Below, piece after piece: positions 33,599 through 41,165 of a stretch of DNA of 41,165 nt. The DNA is from Flavobacteriales bacterium (GTDB lineage Bacteria > Bacteroidota > Bacteroidia > Flavobacteriales_F > PHOS-HE28). The notes beneath the pieces are model-generated. The model was not told where the DNA came from and ran no database searches. It was given only the letters and a program-made list of their open reading frames with translations. Location: contig JADLBK010000253.1 of assembly GCA_020847755.1 (NCBI GenBank), positions 1-41,165 of the forward strand, in the 5' to 3' direction. Every line of letters begins with the position of its first letter. The stretch's first letter is position 1. A program made the position numbers and the translations under genes.

Positions 33599-34408
33599 TC
33601 AGGGTGCGGGCAGGCGGGCGATGACGATGCGGTCGGGCAGGAGCAGCATCATGCGGCCCTGCTCCACGCGGGCATCGCGCAGCACCTCGCCCTCGCGGAG
33701 CGCCGGCAGCGGAAGGGGCGTGGTGTCCAGCGCGCGCAGGTCGAACCGCTCGAACCTTCCCTCACGCACCAGATACAGGGAACGGTGGCGCACTTCGAAC
33801 CGTTCGACCCCGGTGAGCGGGATGGTGCGCGCGTAGGTGCCGAAGATGTCGAACACGAGGATGCCGTGCTTCGGCGAGTTCACGTACAGCCAGTTGTCCA
33901 GCTCCTGCATCTGCACGGGCTCCGGGGTGAGGCCGATGAGCTGGTCGATGCGGCCGGTGGCGGCCACGGGCCGGAGCTGTGCGTCCACGCGGATCAGCTC
34001 GCCCTCGCGCTGGTCGAAGAACCAGAAGTGGTTCTGCACGCTGGCGCAGGCCAGCACCACCTGCGGAAAGCCGCTGCGCGGCAGGTTGATCACGCTGCCC
34101 TGCAGGCTGAGGGTGTTGTCCAGCATCGCCAGCTGGCCCTGCTCGGCGCTGAAGAGAAGCGGCTTCAGGCTGTAGAACGCATCGAGGACGGCGATGCGGC
34201 CGAAGGTCTTCACGCTGTTGCGCAGCCAGCTCTCCCCGCGCGGGTTGAAGAGGGTGAGCTCGTCGCCGCGCAGGGCGTACACGTTGCCCAGTTCATCGGT
34301 GGTGAAGGCGTCGAAGCGCCCGTCGATCACCGCCTCCACCATGGGAGGGGCCTGCGGGGTGGCCTGCAGCGCGGCCAGCAGCGCGAAGGCGGAAAAGGTG
34401 CGCTTCAT
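33599..34408 (-). CDS. Secreted propeller-like protein downstream of GH3
   Basis: A 269-residue protein with a signal-like N-terminus (MKRTFSAFALLAALQATPQ). It consists of short beta strands with repeating GNVYALRGDELTLFNPRG, GELIRVDAQLRPVA and NWLYVNSPKHGILVFDIFG units, which suggests a small beta-propeller. I do not recognise a named family. Its ATG overlaps the GH3 stop by one base (TGATG), so the two are translationally coupled and probably function together. A GTG one codon upstream is less likely. Confidence 0.83.
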   Translation of the reverse strand: MKRTFSAFALLAALQATPQAPPMVEAVIDGRFDAFTTDELGNVYALRGDELTLFNPRGESWLRNSVKTFGRIAVLDAFYSLKPLLFSAEQGQLAMLDNTLSLQGSVINLPRSGFPQVVLACASVQNHFWFFDQREGELIRVDAQLRPVAATGRIDQLIGLTPEPVQMQELDNWLYVNSPKHGILVFDIFGTYARTIPLTGVERFEVRHRSLYLVREGRFERFDLRALDTTPLPLPALREGEVLRDARVEQGRMMLLLPDRIVIARLPAP

Positions 34409-35919
34409 CACGGCACCGCCTGTGGCAACAACTGTTCCAGGTAGCTCCGGTCATTGGCCAGGCGGGGCACCTTGTGCTGGCCGCCGAGCTTGCCGCGCTG
34501 CTTCATCCATTCGTGGAAGGTGCCCGCAGGCACCGCGTGCACCAGGGGCCGGGCCAGGATGCGGTCGCCGGTTCGTTTGGCGTCGTAGTCCGAGTTCACT
34601 TCCCGCAGGGTGGCGTCCATCGCACGGATGAAGGCGTCGAGGTCCTCCGGCGCGCGCTCGAACTCGATGAGCCACTCGTGCCCCCCGCGTCCGGTCGCGC
34701 TCTGGTAGATGGGCCCGGCGGTGTATTCGCGCACCACGGCACCGTGCGCGCGGCAGGCGACCTCGATGGCGCGGTCCGCGTTCTCCACGATGAGCTCCTC
34801 GCCGAAGGCGTTGATGAAGCTGCGCGTTCGGCCGCTCACCTGGATGCGGTAGGGGCGCACGCTGGTGAAGCGCACGGTGTCACCGGGCACGTAGCGCCAG
34901 AGGCCGGCATTGGTGCTCACCACCAGGGCGTACTGCCGGCCCACCTCCACCTCGTGCAGCAATTTGGTCTCCGGCCGTTCGCGCCCCACTTGGTCCCGCG
35001 GCATGAACTCGAAGAAGATGCCGTAGTCCAGCATCAGCAGCAGATCGTCCGCACCATGGCGGTCCTGGATGGCGAAGTAGCCCTCGCTGGCGTTGTAGCT
35101 CTCCAGGTAGTTCATGGTGGGCGAGGGGAAGAGCGCGGCGAAGGGGTCGCGGTACGGACGGAAGCTCACCCCGCCGTGCATGAACAGCTCCAGGTTGGGC
35201 CACACCTCCAGCATGTGGCGCTTGCCGGTGAGCTCCAGGATGCGTCGGAGGATCACCAGGGTCCAGCTGGGCACACCGGCGATGCAGCGCACGTCCTCGC
35301 GCATGGTCTCGCGAGCCATCTGCTCGATCTTCTCCTCCCACTTGTCCATCAGCGCCACCTCGATCGCGGGGGTCCGCCGGAATTCCACCCAGATGGGCAG
35401 GTTGCGGATGATGATCGCGGACAGGTCGCCGGCATAGGCGTCCGGTCGGAGCCGCTCAATGGTGCTGCTGCCGCCCACCACCATGCTCATGCCCATGAAC
35501 AGTTTGCTCTGTGGGAAGTGCTCGTAGTGGAGCGCGATCAGGTCCTTGCCGCCCTTGTAGTGGCAGTCCTCCAGCGCTTCGCGCGTCACGGGGATGAACT
35601 TGCTGCGGTCCTGCGTGGTGCCACTGCTCTTGGCGAACCACTTCACGTCCGTGGGCCAGAGCAGGTTCTGCTCGCCCTGGCGCATGCGCTCCACATAGGG
35701 TCGCACATCGTTGTAGTCCTGCAGGGGCACCCGCTCGCGGAACACATCGGGGTCGCGCACGGTGCCGTACTCGTGGCGCTTGCCCCATTCGGTATGGCGG
35801 GCGCTGCGCACAAGGTGGTGGAACACCTCGAGCTGCGCTTCGTGCGGGTTGTCGCGGAACAGATGGATCTGCTGCAACCGCTTCTTGATCAGGAAGGAGA
35901 ACAGCGCGTTGACGGGCAT
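34408..35919 (-). CDS. GH3 auxin-responsive promoter family protein (acyl-adenylase fold)
   Basis: A 503-residue cytoplasmic member of the GH3 branch of the ANL adenylating superfamily. Plant GH3 enzymes join amino acids to jasmonate or auxin through an acyl-adenylate. Motifs seen are KSSGTTQDRSKFIPVT (ATP-binding P-loop), YNASEGYF (motif 2), and LWRYVPGDTVRFTSVRPYRI with SGRTRSFINAFGEELI (motif 3 and hinge). Bacterial members are common in Bacteroidota and their substrate is unknown. The gene is translationally coupled to the secreted propeller-like protein and divergent from DUF2797 across a 67-base shared promoter region. Confidence 0.93.
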   Translation of the reverse strand: MPVNALFSFLIKKRLQQIHLFRDNPHEAQLEVFHHLVRSARHTEWGKRHEYGTVRDPDVFRERVPLQDYNDVRPYVERMRQGEQNLLWPTDVKWFAKSSGTTQDRSKFIPVTREALEDCHYKGGKDLIALHYEHFPQSKLFMGMSMVVGGSSTIERLRPDAYAGDLSAIIIRNLPIWVEFRRTPAIEVALMDKWEEKIEQMARETMREDVRCIAGVPSWTLVILRRILELTGKRHMLEVWPNLELFMHGGVSFRPYRDPFAALFPSPTMNYLESYNASEGYFAIQDRHGADDLLLMLDYGIFFEFMPRDQVGRERPETKLLHEVEVGRQYALVVSTNAGLWRYVPGDTVRFTSVRPYRIQVSGRTRSFINAFGEELIVENADRAIEVACRAHGAVVREYTAGPIYQSATGRGGHEWLIEFERAPEDLDAFIRAMDATLREVNSDYDAKRTGDRILARPLVHAVPAGTFHEWMKQRGKLGGQHKVPRLANDRSYLEQLLPQAVP

Positions 35920-35950
35920 GTCGGGAGCGGATGGGGTCCGTTGGCGCGGC

Positions 35951-35958
35951 TATCTTGT
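35951..35958 (+). promoter_or_regulatory. -7 box TATCTTGT of the DUF2797 gene
   Basis: It lies 28 bases before the DUF2797 ATG and 4 bases from the opposing GH3 box, so the two promoters should interfere. Confidence 0.45.
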
Positions 35959-35962
35959 GCCG

Positions 35963-35970
35963 AAAAGGTA
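35963..35970 (-). promoter_or_regulatory. Possible -7 box TACCTTTT of the GH3 operon
   Basis: It lies 43 bases upstream of the GH3 ATG, back to back with the DUF2797 box. Confidence 0.4.
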
Positions 35971-35986
35971 AGGACCCGCCGCCGAC

Positions 35987-36799
35987 ATGCACACCGGACC
36001 CCTGCGGAAGCTCAGCGCCACGTTCGTTCCGGGCACCTCTCCACGCGATGGCGAGGTGCGCTACGGCATGCGCTTGGGAGAGTCCACGGTGGACCTCAAC
36101 GCGCGTGTGGGGACCCCGCTGACGGTGCGCGCCACGGGCGCCAAGACCTGCGTGGTGTGCGGGCGGAGCGTGACCAAGTTCTTCGGCCAGGGGTTCTGCT
36201 TCCCCTGCTTCCGCGATGCGCCGGAGGCCTCCGAGTGCATCATGCGGCCCGAGCTGTGCCGCGCCCACCTGGGCGAGGGGCGTGATGCGGCATGGGAGCG
36301 CGCCCATCACGATCAGGAACACATCGTCTACCTCAGTTGGACCGGCGGGGTGAAGGTGGGCGTCACCCGCAGCACGCAGGTGCCCGTGCGCTGGATCGAC
36401 CAGGGCGCGGTGCTGGCCCTGCCCATTGCGCGCACGCCCTACCGCCAGCTCGCAGGCCTCATCGAAGTGGCGCTGAAGCGCGTGCTGGCCGACCGCACCG
36501 ACTGGCGGGCCATGCTGCGTCCGATGGATCCCGCGCCCGATGCGCTCATCGCCGAACGCCCCCGCGCCCTGGGCGCCATACCGGAAGAGCTCATGACCCA
36601 TGCCCTGCCCGGCGAGGCGGTATGGGCGCTGCGCTACCCGGTGGACCACCTGCCGCCCAAGGTGAAGAGCATCAACTTGGACAAGGATCCGGAGGTAACG
36701 GGTACCCTGGCCGCCATCAAGGGCCAATACCTGGTGTGGGCGGACGGCCGTGTGCTCAACGTCCGGAACCACAGCGGGTTCCACATCGAACTGGTCTGA
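35987..36799 (+). CDS. DUF2797 domain-containing protein
   Basis: A 270-residue protein. The N-terminal third carries a probable four-Cys zinc site: CVVCGRS, then CFPCF, with ECIMRPELC close behind. The middle has HIVYLSWTGGVKVGVTRSTQ and VPVRWIDQGAV, which resembles the start of a GIY-YIG-like fold (inference). The end INLDKDPEVTGTLAAIKGQY is typical of DUF2797. Function is not established. It is monocistronic and ends in a T-rich terminator that overlaps its stop codon. Confidence 0.9.
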   Translation: MHTGPLRKLSATFVPGTSPRDGEVRYGMRLGESTVDLNARVGTPLTVRATGAKTCVVCGRSVTKFFGQGFCFPCFRDAPEASECIMRPELCRAHLGEGRDAAWERAHHDQEHIVYLSWTGGVKVGVTRSTQVPVRWIDQGAVLALPIARTPYRQLAGLIEVALKRVLADRTDWRAMLRPMDPAPDALIAERPRALGAIPEELMTHALPGEAVWALRYPVDHLPPKVKSINLDKDPEVTGTLAAIKGQYLVWADGRVLNVRNHSGFHIELV

Positions 36800-36815
36800 G
36801 GGCCGGTTTTTTTTT
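36789..36815 (+). terminator. Rho-independent terminator overlapping the DUF2797 stop
   Basis: A 6-bp stem (AACTGG / CCGGTT with one G-U pair) encloses the stop codon and is followed by nine consecutive T. Confidence 0.7.
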
Positions 36816-36898
36816 CCTGCGCACTGCAACCTGCCGCCCGGGGTCGCCGTACCAAGCTCAGGTTTTGGTCAGTGGACCGATCGTTAGGGCAGTCGAGG

Positions 36899-36920
36899 GG
36901 TCGTTCTTCGGAACGGCCCT
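36899..36920. terminator. TTCG-loop hairpin after sppA
   Basis: A 9-bp stem with one G-U pair and a TTCG tetraloop (plus strand) lies 18 bases past the sppA stop. The U-run is poor on the minus strand. Confidence 0.5.
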
Positions 36921-36938
36921 TCGCTGTTTCCGGCCCGC

Positions 36939-38738
36939 TCAGTGCACCTCGACGGTGAAGGGCATGCGGGCCTGGATGCCGGTGGCCTGCTTCACACGCT
37001 GAAGCTCGCGGGCCTGGCGCACCACGTCCGGGTCAAGGCCCAGCACCTCGCGTTCCACATAGGTGGAGGCCTGGGCGTTCAAGCTCTTCATCAGGCTCTT
37101 GAAGAGGTCCTCCTGTTCGGGGTAGCCCACGGTGCGGTAGCTCTCCAGGCCGGCCATGCGCGCGGCGGCGGCGATGGCGTCCTCCAGTCCGCCCAGCTCG
37201 TCCACCAGCCCGATCCGCTTGGCGTCCGCGCCGGTCCATACCCGGCCGCGGCCCACGCTGTCCACCTGGGCCACGGACATCTTGCGGCCTTCGGCCACGC
37301 GGGCCTTGAAGTTCTCGTAGAAGCGGTCCACCAGCTCCTGGATCAGGGCCCGCTCATCCGCACGCAGGGGACGCGACACGTCGAACAGATCGGCGTAGTG
37401 GTTGGTCTTCACGCCGTCCACCGTCACCCCGAGGTGCTCGTTCAGCAGCTCCTGCATGTTGGGGATGATGCCGAACACGCCGATGCTGCCGGTGATGGTG
37501 TTGGGCTCCGCGTAGATGGTGTTGGCGTTGCAGCTGATGTAGTATCCGCCGCTGGCGGCCACATCGCCCATGCTCACCACCACGGGCTTGGCCGCGCGGG
37601 CCAGCTCCATCTCGCGCCAGATCACATCGCTGGCCAGGCCGCTGCCACCGGGGCTGTTCACACGCAGCACGATGGCCTTCACGGTGCTGTCCTCCCGGGC
37701 TTTTCGGATGGCCTCGGAGAGGGTCTCGCTGCCGATGCTCTCCTCGTCGCCCTTGCCGCTGCTGATGCCGCCGGTGGCGTACACCACGGCCACCTTCTCC
37801 TTGGCGGACGCCGTGCCGGTGATCACGTCATCACCCTTCACGCTGGCGCGCTTGTAGGTGCCCAGGGACACGAGTTCCAGCTCCTTGCCCTCCTCCACGC
37901 CGAAGCGCTTCTTCATCAGCGCGAGCACCTCGTCACGGTACAGGGTGCCATCGACGAGCCCGAGGCGGTGCGCATCGGGTGCCTGGCGGATCAGCATGCT
38001 GTCGGCGATCTGGTCCAGCCGGGCCTTGTCGAGGTGGCGTGAGGTGGCGATGGCCTCCAGGTACTGGTCCCAGATGCCATCGATCAGCGCGCCCAGTTGC
38101 TCCTCGTTGGCCGGGGTCATCTCCGTCTCGGTGTAGGACTCCCCGAAGCTCTTGTACGTGTTGTTGCTGCCCTTGATGAACTGGATGTCCACCCCGGCCT
38201 TGTCGAACAGGCCCTTGAAGAAGGTGAGCTGCGCCTGCAGGCCGCGGAAGTCCAGGTCGCCTTCCGGCACCACGAACACCGAGTCGGCGGCGCTGGCGAG
38301 GAAATAGGTGCCCTGGGTGAGGAACTCCGAATGGGCGTAGATGGGCTTGCCGCTGGAGGTGCGGAACTCCAGCAGCTTGCGGCGGATCTCCTGGGCGGTG
38401 GCGCTGCCGGTGTTCAGCATCGTCGGCTCCAGGAAGATGCCGCTGATGCGCTCATCGCGGCCGGCCTTGTCGATGCTCTCCAGCAGTTCATCGAGCCCGG
38501 TGCGCCCGGCGCCTTGGAAGGGGCCGAAGTCCAGCTCGAGGTCGTCCTTGCGGCCGCGGTCCACGATCTGGTCGTTGAGGCGGAGATGCAGCACGGAGCC
38601 CTTCTTCACCGTGGGCGCCTTGTCGCCGAAGGAGGCGCCCGCGGCGGCCACGATGCCGAGCAGCAGGACGAAGAGCAGCACGCACACCAGCAGGAAGCCC
38701 AGCATGGAGGCGAACACGTATTTGAGGAATTGGCCCAT
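36939..38738 (-). CDS. sppA: Signal peptide peptidase SppA, long (67K) form
   Basis: A 599-residue inner-membrane serine protease that digests cleaved signal peptides. One N-terminal helix ([20 protein letters not shown]) is followed by tandem S49 domains. The catalytic dyad can be read directly: Lys196 in [10 protein letters not shown] and Ser396 in [10 protein letters not shown]. The 200-residue spacing equals that of E. coli Lys209/Ser409. Also present is [13 protein letters not shown]. An in-frame extension upstream of 38738 is excluded by the membrane anchor and a TACTTTCG box 27 bases before the ATG. It is divergent from folK. Confidence 0.96.
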   Translation of the reverse strand: MGQFLKYVFASMLGFLLVCVLLFVLLLGIVAAAGASFGDKAPTVKKGSVLHLRLNDQIVDRGRKDDLELDFGPFQGAGRTGLDELLESIDKAGRDERISGIFLEPTMLNTGSATAQEIRRKLLEFRTSSGKPIYAHSEFLTQGTYFLASAADSVFVVPEGDLDFRGLQAQLTFFKGLFDKAGVDIQFIKGSNNTYKSFGESYTETEMTPANEEQLGALIDGIWDQYLEAIATSRHLDKARLDQIADSMLIRQAPDAHRLGLVDGTLYRDEVLALMKKRFGVEEGKELELVSLGTYKRASVKGDDVITGTASAKEKVAVVYATGGISSGKGDEESIGSETLSEAIRKAREDSTVKAIVLRVNSPGGSGLASDVIWREMELARAAKPVVVSMGDVAASGGYYISCNANTIYAEPNTITGSIGVFGIIPNMQELLNEHLGVTVDGVKTNHYADLFDVSRPLRADERALIQELVDRFYENFKARVAEGRKMSVAQVDSVGRGRVWTGADAKRIGLVDELGGLEDAIAAAARMAGLESYRTVGYPEQEDLFKSLMKSLNAQASTYVEREVLGLDPDVVRQARELQRVKQATGIQARMPFTVEVH

Positions 38739-38765
38739 GGTCAGGAGATCGTTGCGTTCGGAGGC

Positions 38766-38773
38766 CGAAAGTA
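38766..38773 (-). promoter_or_regulatory. -7 box TACTTTCG of sppA
   Basis: It lies 27 bases upstream of the sppA ATG. Confidence 0.55.
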
Positions 38774-38842
38774 CCCGGTGGTGCGAGCGGCCTGCGCTGG
38801 CGATCACACCAGCGGTGGGCGGGGGGGATGGAAGGTGCCGGA

Positions 38843-38850
38843 TACCTTCG
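38843..38850 (+). promoter_or_regulatory. -7 box TACCTTCG of folK
   Basis: It lies 4 bases before the chosen folK ATG, which predicts a leaderless mRNA and rules out the in-frame ATG at 38828. Confidence 0.6.
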
Positions 38851-38854
38851 CCGC

Positions 38855-39319
38855 ATGGGGGCCGAGGTGCTGCTCTTGCTGGGTGCCGACCAGGGCGATG
38901 TGCGGGCCACCTTCGCCCGCGCCGAAGAGGCCATCGCCGCACGCTGCGGCACGGTCCTGGCCCGCAGCCGCGACCACTGGACCGAGCCGTGGGGCTTCGC
39001 CGGGTCGGCGCTCTTCCTCAACCGGGCGCTGCTGATCGGCACCGCGCTCGCGCCGGAGGAGCTGATGGACCGGCTGCTGGGCATCGAGCGCGAGCTGGGG
39101 CGGGTGCGCGGCGGCGAGGGATACACCTCGCGCCCCATCGACATCGACATCCTGCTGTGGGGTGCCGAGCGGATCGACCGACCGGGAGTGCAGGTGCCGC
39201 ATCCGCGGCTGCATGAGCGGGCCTTCGCGCTGGCGCCCGCGGCGGACCTGCTGCCGCTGGCCGTGCCCCCCGGCCACGACCGCACCCTGCTGCAGTTGCT
39301 GGACGACCTCCGGAGCTGA
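38855..39319 (+). CDS. folK: 2-amino-4-hydroxy-6-hydroxymethyldihydropteridine pyrophosphokinase
   Basis: A 154-residue HPPK that transfers pyrophosphate from ATP to the pterin alcohol in folate synthesis. Landmarks are LLLLGADQGDVRATFARAE at the start, the central WGFAGSALFLNRALLI, and the metal-binding Asp96 and Asp98 in RPIDIDILLWG (E. coli Asp95/Asp97), then VPHPRLHERAFALAPAADL. It starts at 38855 for promoter reasons. The second deoxynucleoside kinase begins 19 bases downstream, so the two may be cotranscribed. Confidence 0.95.
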   Translation: MGAEVLLLLGADQGDVRATFARAEEAIAARCGTVLARSRDHWTEPWGFAGSALFLNRALLIGTALAPEELMDRLLGIERELGRVRGGEGYTSRPIDIDILLWGAERIDRPGVQVPHPRLHERAFALAPAADLLPLAVPPGHDRTLLQLLDDLRS

Positions 39320-39324
39320 TCGCC

Positions 39325-39332
39325 CAACTTCG
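39325..39332 (+). promoter_or_regulatory. Possible -7 box CAACTTCG of the second deoxynucleoside kinase
   Basis: The same CA-start variant as before the CLC gene. It lies 6 bases from the kinase ATG. Confidence 0.35.
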
Positions 39333-39338
39333 CGCTCC

Positions 39339-39968
39339 ATGCACCACGGCTACATCGCGTTGGAGGGGCTGATCGGCGCGGGCAAGACCACCCTCGCGCG
39401 GCGGCTGGCCGAACGCTGGGGCGCCCGCCTGGTGCTGGAGGAGTTCGACGACAACCCCTTCCTGCCGCGCTTCTACGCCGACCCGCAGCGGTACGCGTTC
39501 GCCGTGGAACTGAGCTTCCTCGCGCAGCGCTACCACCAGTTGAAACGGGCCAGTGAGCAGGACCTCTTCGCGCCGCGCACCGTGGCCGACTATTCCATCG
39601 GTAAATCGCTGGTGTTCGCCAGCGCCACCCTGAACCCCGAGGAGAACACGCTCTTCCGCGACCTGTACCGCATCATGTACGGCTCGCTGCCACGCCCGGA
39701 CCTCATCGTGTACCTCCACCTGCCGTTGGAGCGGGTGCGCGACCGCATCCGCGAGCGGGGCCGCAGCTACGAGCAGGACATCCGGCCGGACTACCTGGAG
39801 CGGCTCCGCGAGCTCTACATGGACCACCTGCAGAAGGCCGACGGCCCGCAGGTGCTCGTGGTGGACCTGGGCGGGCACGACCTGCTGCGCGACCCCGGCG
39901 CGTACGAAGCCCTCTGCACCCGGCTGGAGGGCCCGCAGGCCAGGCCGTTCGACGTCGTGCAGCTCTGA
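39339..39968 (+). CDS. Deoxynucleoside kinase family protein (second paralogue)
   Basis: A 209-residue cytoplasmic kinase with P-loop GLIGAGKT (residues 9-16), EEFDDNPFLPRFYADPQRYA, and TVADYSIGKSLVFASATLNP in place of the DRS/DRT motif of the first paralogue. The lid is RERGRSYEQDI. The DYS..KSLVFA pattern marks the Bacteroidota subgroup often found next to folK. Differences from the kinase at 33528 suggest a different deoxynucleoside preference; which is which cannot be read from sequence. The ATG at 39339 is chosen because homologues begin just before the P-loop strand. Confidence 0.93.
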   Translation: MHHGYIALEGLIGAGKTTLARRLAERWGARLVLEEFDDNPFLPRFYADPQRYAFAVELSFLAQRYHQLKRASEQDLFAPRTVADYSIGKSLVFASATLNPEENTLFRDLYRIMYGSLPRPDLIVYLHLPLERVRDRIRERGRSYEQDIRPDYLERLRELYMDHLQKADGPQVLVVDLGGHDLLRDPGAYEALCTRLEGPQARPFDVVQL

Positions 39969-40027
39969 TCCACAGGCCATCGTGGAGAATTGGCCGGATC
40001 ATCCCGGTCCGCCCACGGGGGCGTTGT

Positions 40028-40035
40028 TATGTTTG
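40028..40035 (+). promoter_or_regulatory. -7 box TATGTTTG of the terminal lipoprotein gene
   Basis: A perfect TAnnTTTG match 36 bases upstream of the ATG. It is the only other TTTG form besides pdhB. Confidence 0.65.
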
Positions 40036-40071
40036 CGCCCGGAACCTCCTGAACATCAGCATCCCGATCGC

Positions 40072-41165
40072 ATGAAACACGTCCCCCTGCGCGGCATGGC
40101 CTTCCTGGCCTGCTCAGCCCTCCTTCTGGCCGGCTGCGGCGGATTGGGCAAAATGACCAAGTACGCCGAGACCATCAAGTACACGGTCGACCCCAACCCC
40201 CTCATCGTCCAAGGCGACAGTGTGGCGGTGAACATCCGGGGCAACTTCCCCGGCAAGTACTTCTACAAGAAGGCCCAGGTGGAGCTGACCCCCGCCATCA
40301 CCTACGCCGGGGGCGAGACCCCGCTGAAGATGGCCGGCTTCCAGGGCGAGGGCGCCGCAGGCAACTACACCGTGATCCCCTACGAGAGCGGCAAGGACTT
40401 CAACTACACCGACAAGGTGGCGTACGCGCCGAGCATGGAGACCAGCGAGCTGATGATCAAGATCCTCGGCAAGCAGGGCAAGAAGGAGAAGCCCTTCGAC
40501 CCGGTGAAGATCGCCGACGGGGTCATCACCACGCCGTACCTGCTGAAGAGCGACGACAAGGTGATCATGGCCAAGGATGCCTTCCAGCGCATCACCCAGC
40601 ACAGCCAGGACCTGCAGCTCAACTACAACGTGGCCAGCGATGTGCCGGTGAACGGGGACATGAAGGACGCCGATGTGAAGGCCATGCAGGATTTCCTCAA
40701 GGCCAACGCCAAGAACCCGAACGTGGTGATCAAGGGTGTGCGCATCGATGCGTACGCTTCGCCGGAAGGGGAGGTGGACATGAACGAGGGCCTGGCCAAC
40801 AAGCGGGACAAACACGCCATGCGCTGGCTGCAGGCGGAGCTGGGCCGCAACAAGCTGGCCAAGGGCGACACGCTGTTCGCCAGCACGAGCCACGGTGAGG
40901 ATTGGGACGGGTTCGAGCGGGAGATGAAGGCGAGCAATTTCGCGGACAAGGACCTGGTGCTGCGCGTGCTGGGCATGTACCCCGATGTGAACAAGCGCGA
41001 GAGCGAGATCAAGAACATGGCGGCCACCTACACGGAGATCCGCGAGACCATCCTGCCCAAGCTGCGCCGCAGCGAGGTGAAGCTGAACTACGAGCGCGTG
41101 GGCAAGACCGACGAGCAGCTCACGGCCATGAGCCGCACCATGCCGGACAGCCTCACCATCGAGGA
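40072..41165 (+). CDS. Bacteroidota lipoprotein, function unknown (3' partial)
   Basis: At least 364 residues; the window ends before the stop. The lipoprotein signal ends LLLAGC with Cys22. Conserved-looking segments include KYTVDPNPLIVQGDSVAVNI, VELTPAITYAGGETPLKMAG, VIPYESGKDFNYTDKVAYAP and, after residue 215, an OmpA-like stretch VVIKGVRIDAYASPEGEVDM. The last reads like the peptidoglycan-binding helix-strand region but lacks the full NxxLSxxRA signature (NEGLANKRDKHAM here). I recognise the layout from large Bacteroidota outer-membrane-associated proteins with later TPR repeats, but the rest is outside the window. Role unknown; envelope location is likely. Confidence 0.85.
   Translation, partial: MKHVPLRGMAFLACSALLLAGCGGLGKMTKYAETIKYTVDPNPLIVQGDSVAVNIRGNFPGKYFYKKAQVELTPAITYAGGETPLKMAGFQGEGAAGNYTVIPYESGKDFNYTDKVAYAPSMETSELMIKILGKQGKKEKPFDPVKIADGVITTPYLLKSDDKVIMAKDAFQRITQHSQDLQLNYNVASDVPVNGDMKDADVKAMQDFLKANAKNPNVVIKGVRIDAYASPEGEVDMNEGLANKRDKHAMRWLQAELGRNKLAKGDTLFASTSHGEDWDGFEREMKASNFADKDLVLRVLGMYPDVNKRESEIKNMAATYTEIRETILPKLRRSEVKLNYERVGKTDEQLTAMSRTMPDSLTIE

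Overview
The window looks like a chromosomal stretch of a high-GC member of the Bacteroidota, probably near Flavobacteriales. GC is above 60% by eye. The evidence is three or four surface proteins with type IX secretion (T9SS) C-terminal sorting domains, DUF2911 and DUF7948-type proteins, Bacteroidota-type deoxynucleoside kinases, a K+-dependent membrane pyrophosphatase of the Na+-pump type, and a promoter element before most transcription units that matches the Bacteroidota -7 box (TAnnTTTG, here mostly TAnnTTCG). I saw no tRNA, rRNA, CRISPR array, transposase, phage gene or gap over 300 bases without a gene.

Layout. 1-2600: the end of clpX, a DUF2911 secreted protein and an SDR oxidoreductase. 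2670-9260 (minus): a T9SS protein with a choice-of-anchor J-like domain, a sodium:solute symporter carrying repeat DNA inside its coding region, and a large PIG-L deacetylase with a low-GC internal segment. 9320-12215 (minus): a LytTR regulator with its overlapping histidine kinase, then a lipoprotein. 12270-16950 (minus): folA-thyA, a T9SS repeat protein, a truncated second thyA 5' end with its own promoter, and a CLC antiporter. 17010-22870 (minus): an apparent operon of NSS transporter, a 46-residue membrane peptide, a flippase-like protein, a CNT nucleoside transporter and a secreted protein. 23000-26610 (plus): a DUF7948/SBBP-type T9SS gene broken by an internal deletion and frameshift, then another T9SS protein. 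26630-30300: a bifunctional nuclease, etfB-etfA and pdhB. 30520-41165: hppA, two deoxynucleoside kinases, a GH3-family enzyme with a secreted propeller-like partner, DUF2797, sppA, folK and a lipoprotein cut by the window end.

Themes. folA, thyA, folK, two deoxynucleoside kinases and a CNT transporter give a folate/dTMP and nucleoside-salvage set. SSS, NSS, CNT and the Na+-type HppA suggest reliance on a sodium gradient. EtfAB and PdhB belong to central carbon and electron flow.

The most unusual signals are: (1) a diverged 5' fragment of a second thyA, promoter included, in frame with a T9SS gene; (2) palindromic and word-like dispersed repeats, some inside coding sequence in the manner of Rickettsia palindromic elements; (3) an unannotated NSS small-subunit candidate; (4) the lineage-specific -7 box, often so close to the start codon that transcripts should be leaderless; (5) a mosaic low-GC block inside the PIG-L gene; and (6) the internally deleted DUF7948 gene.
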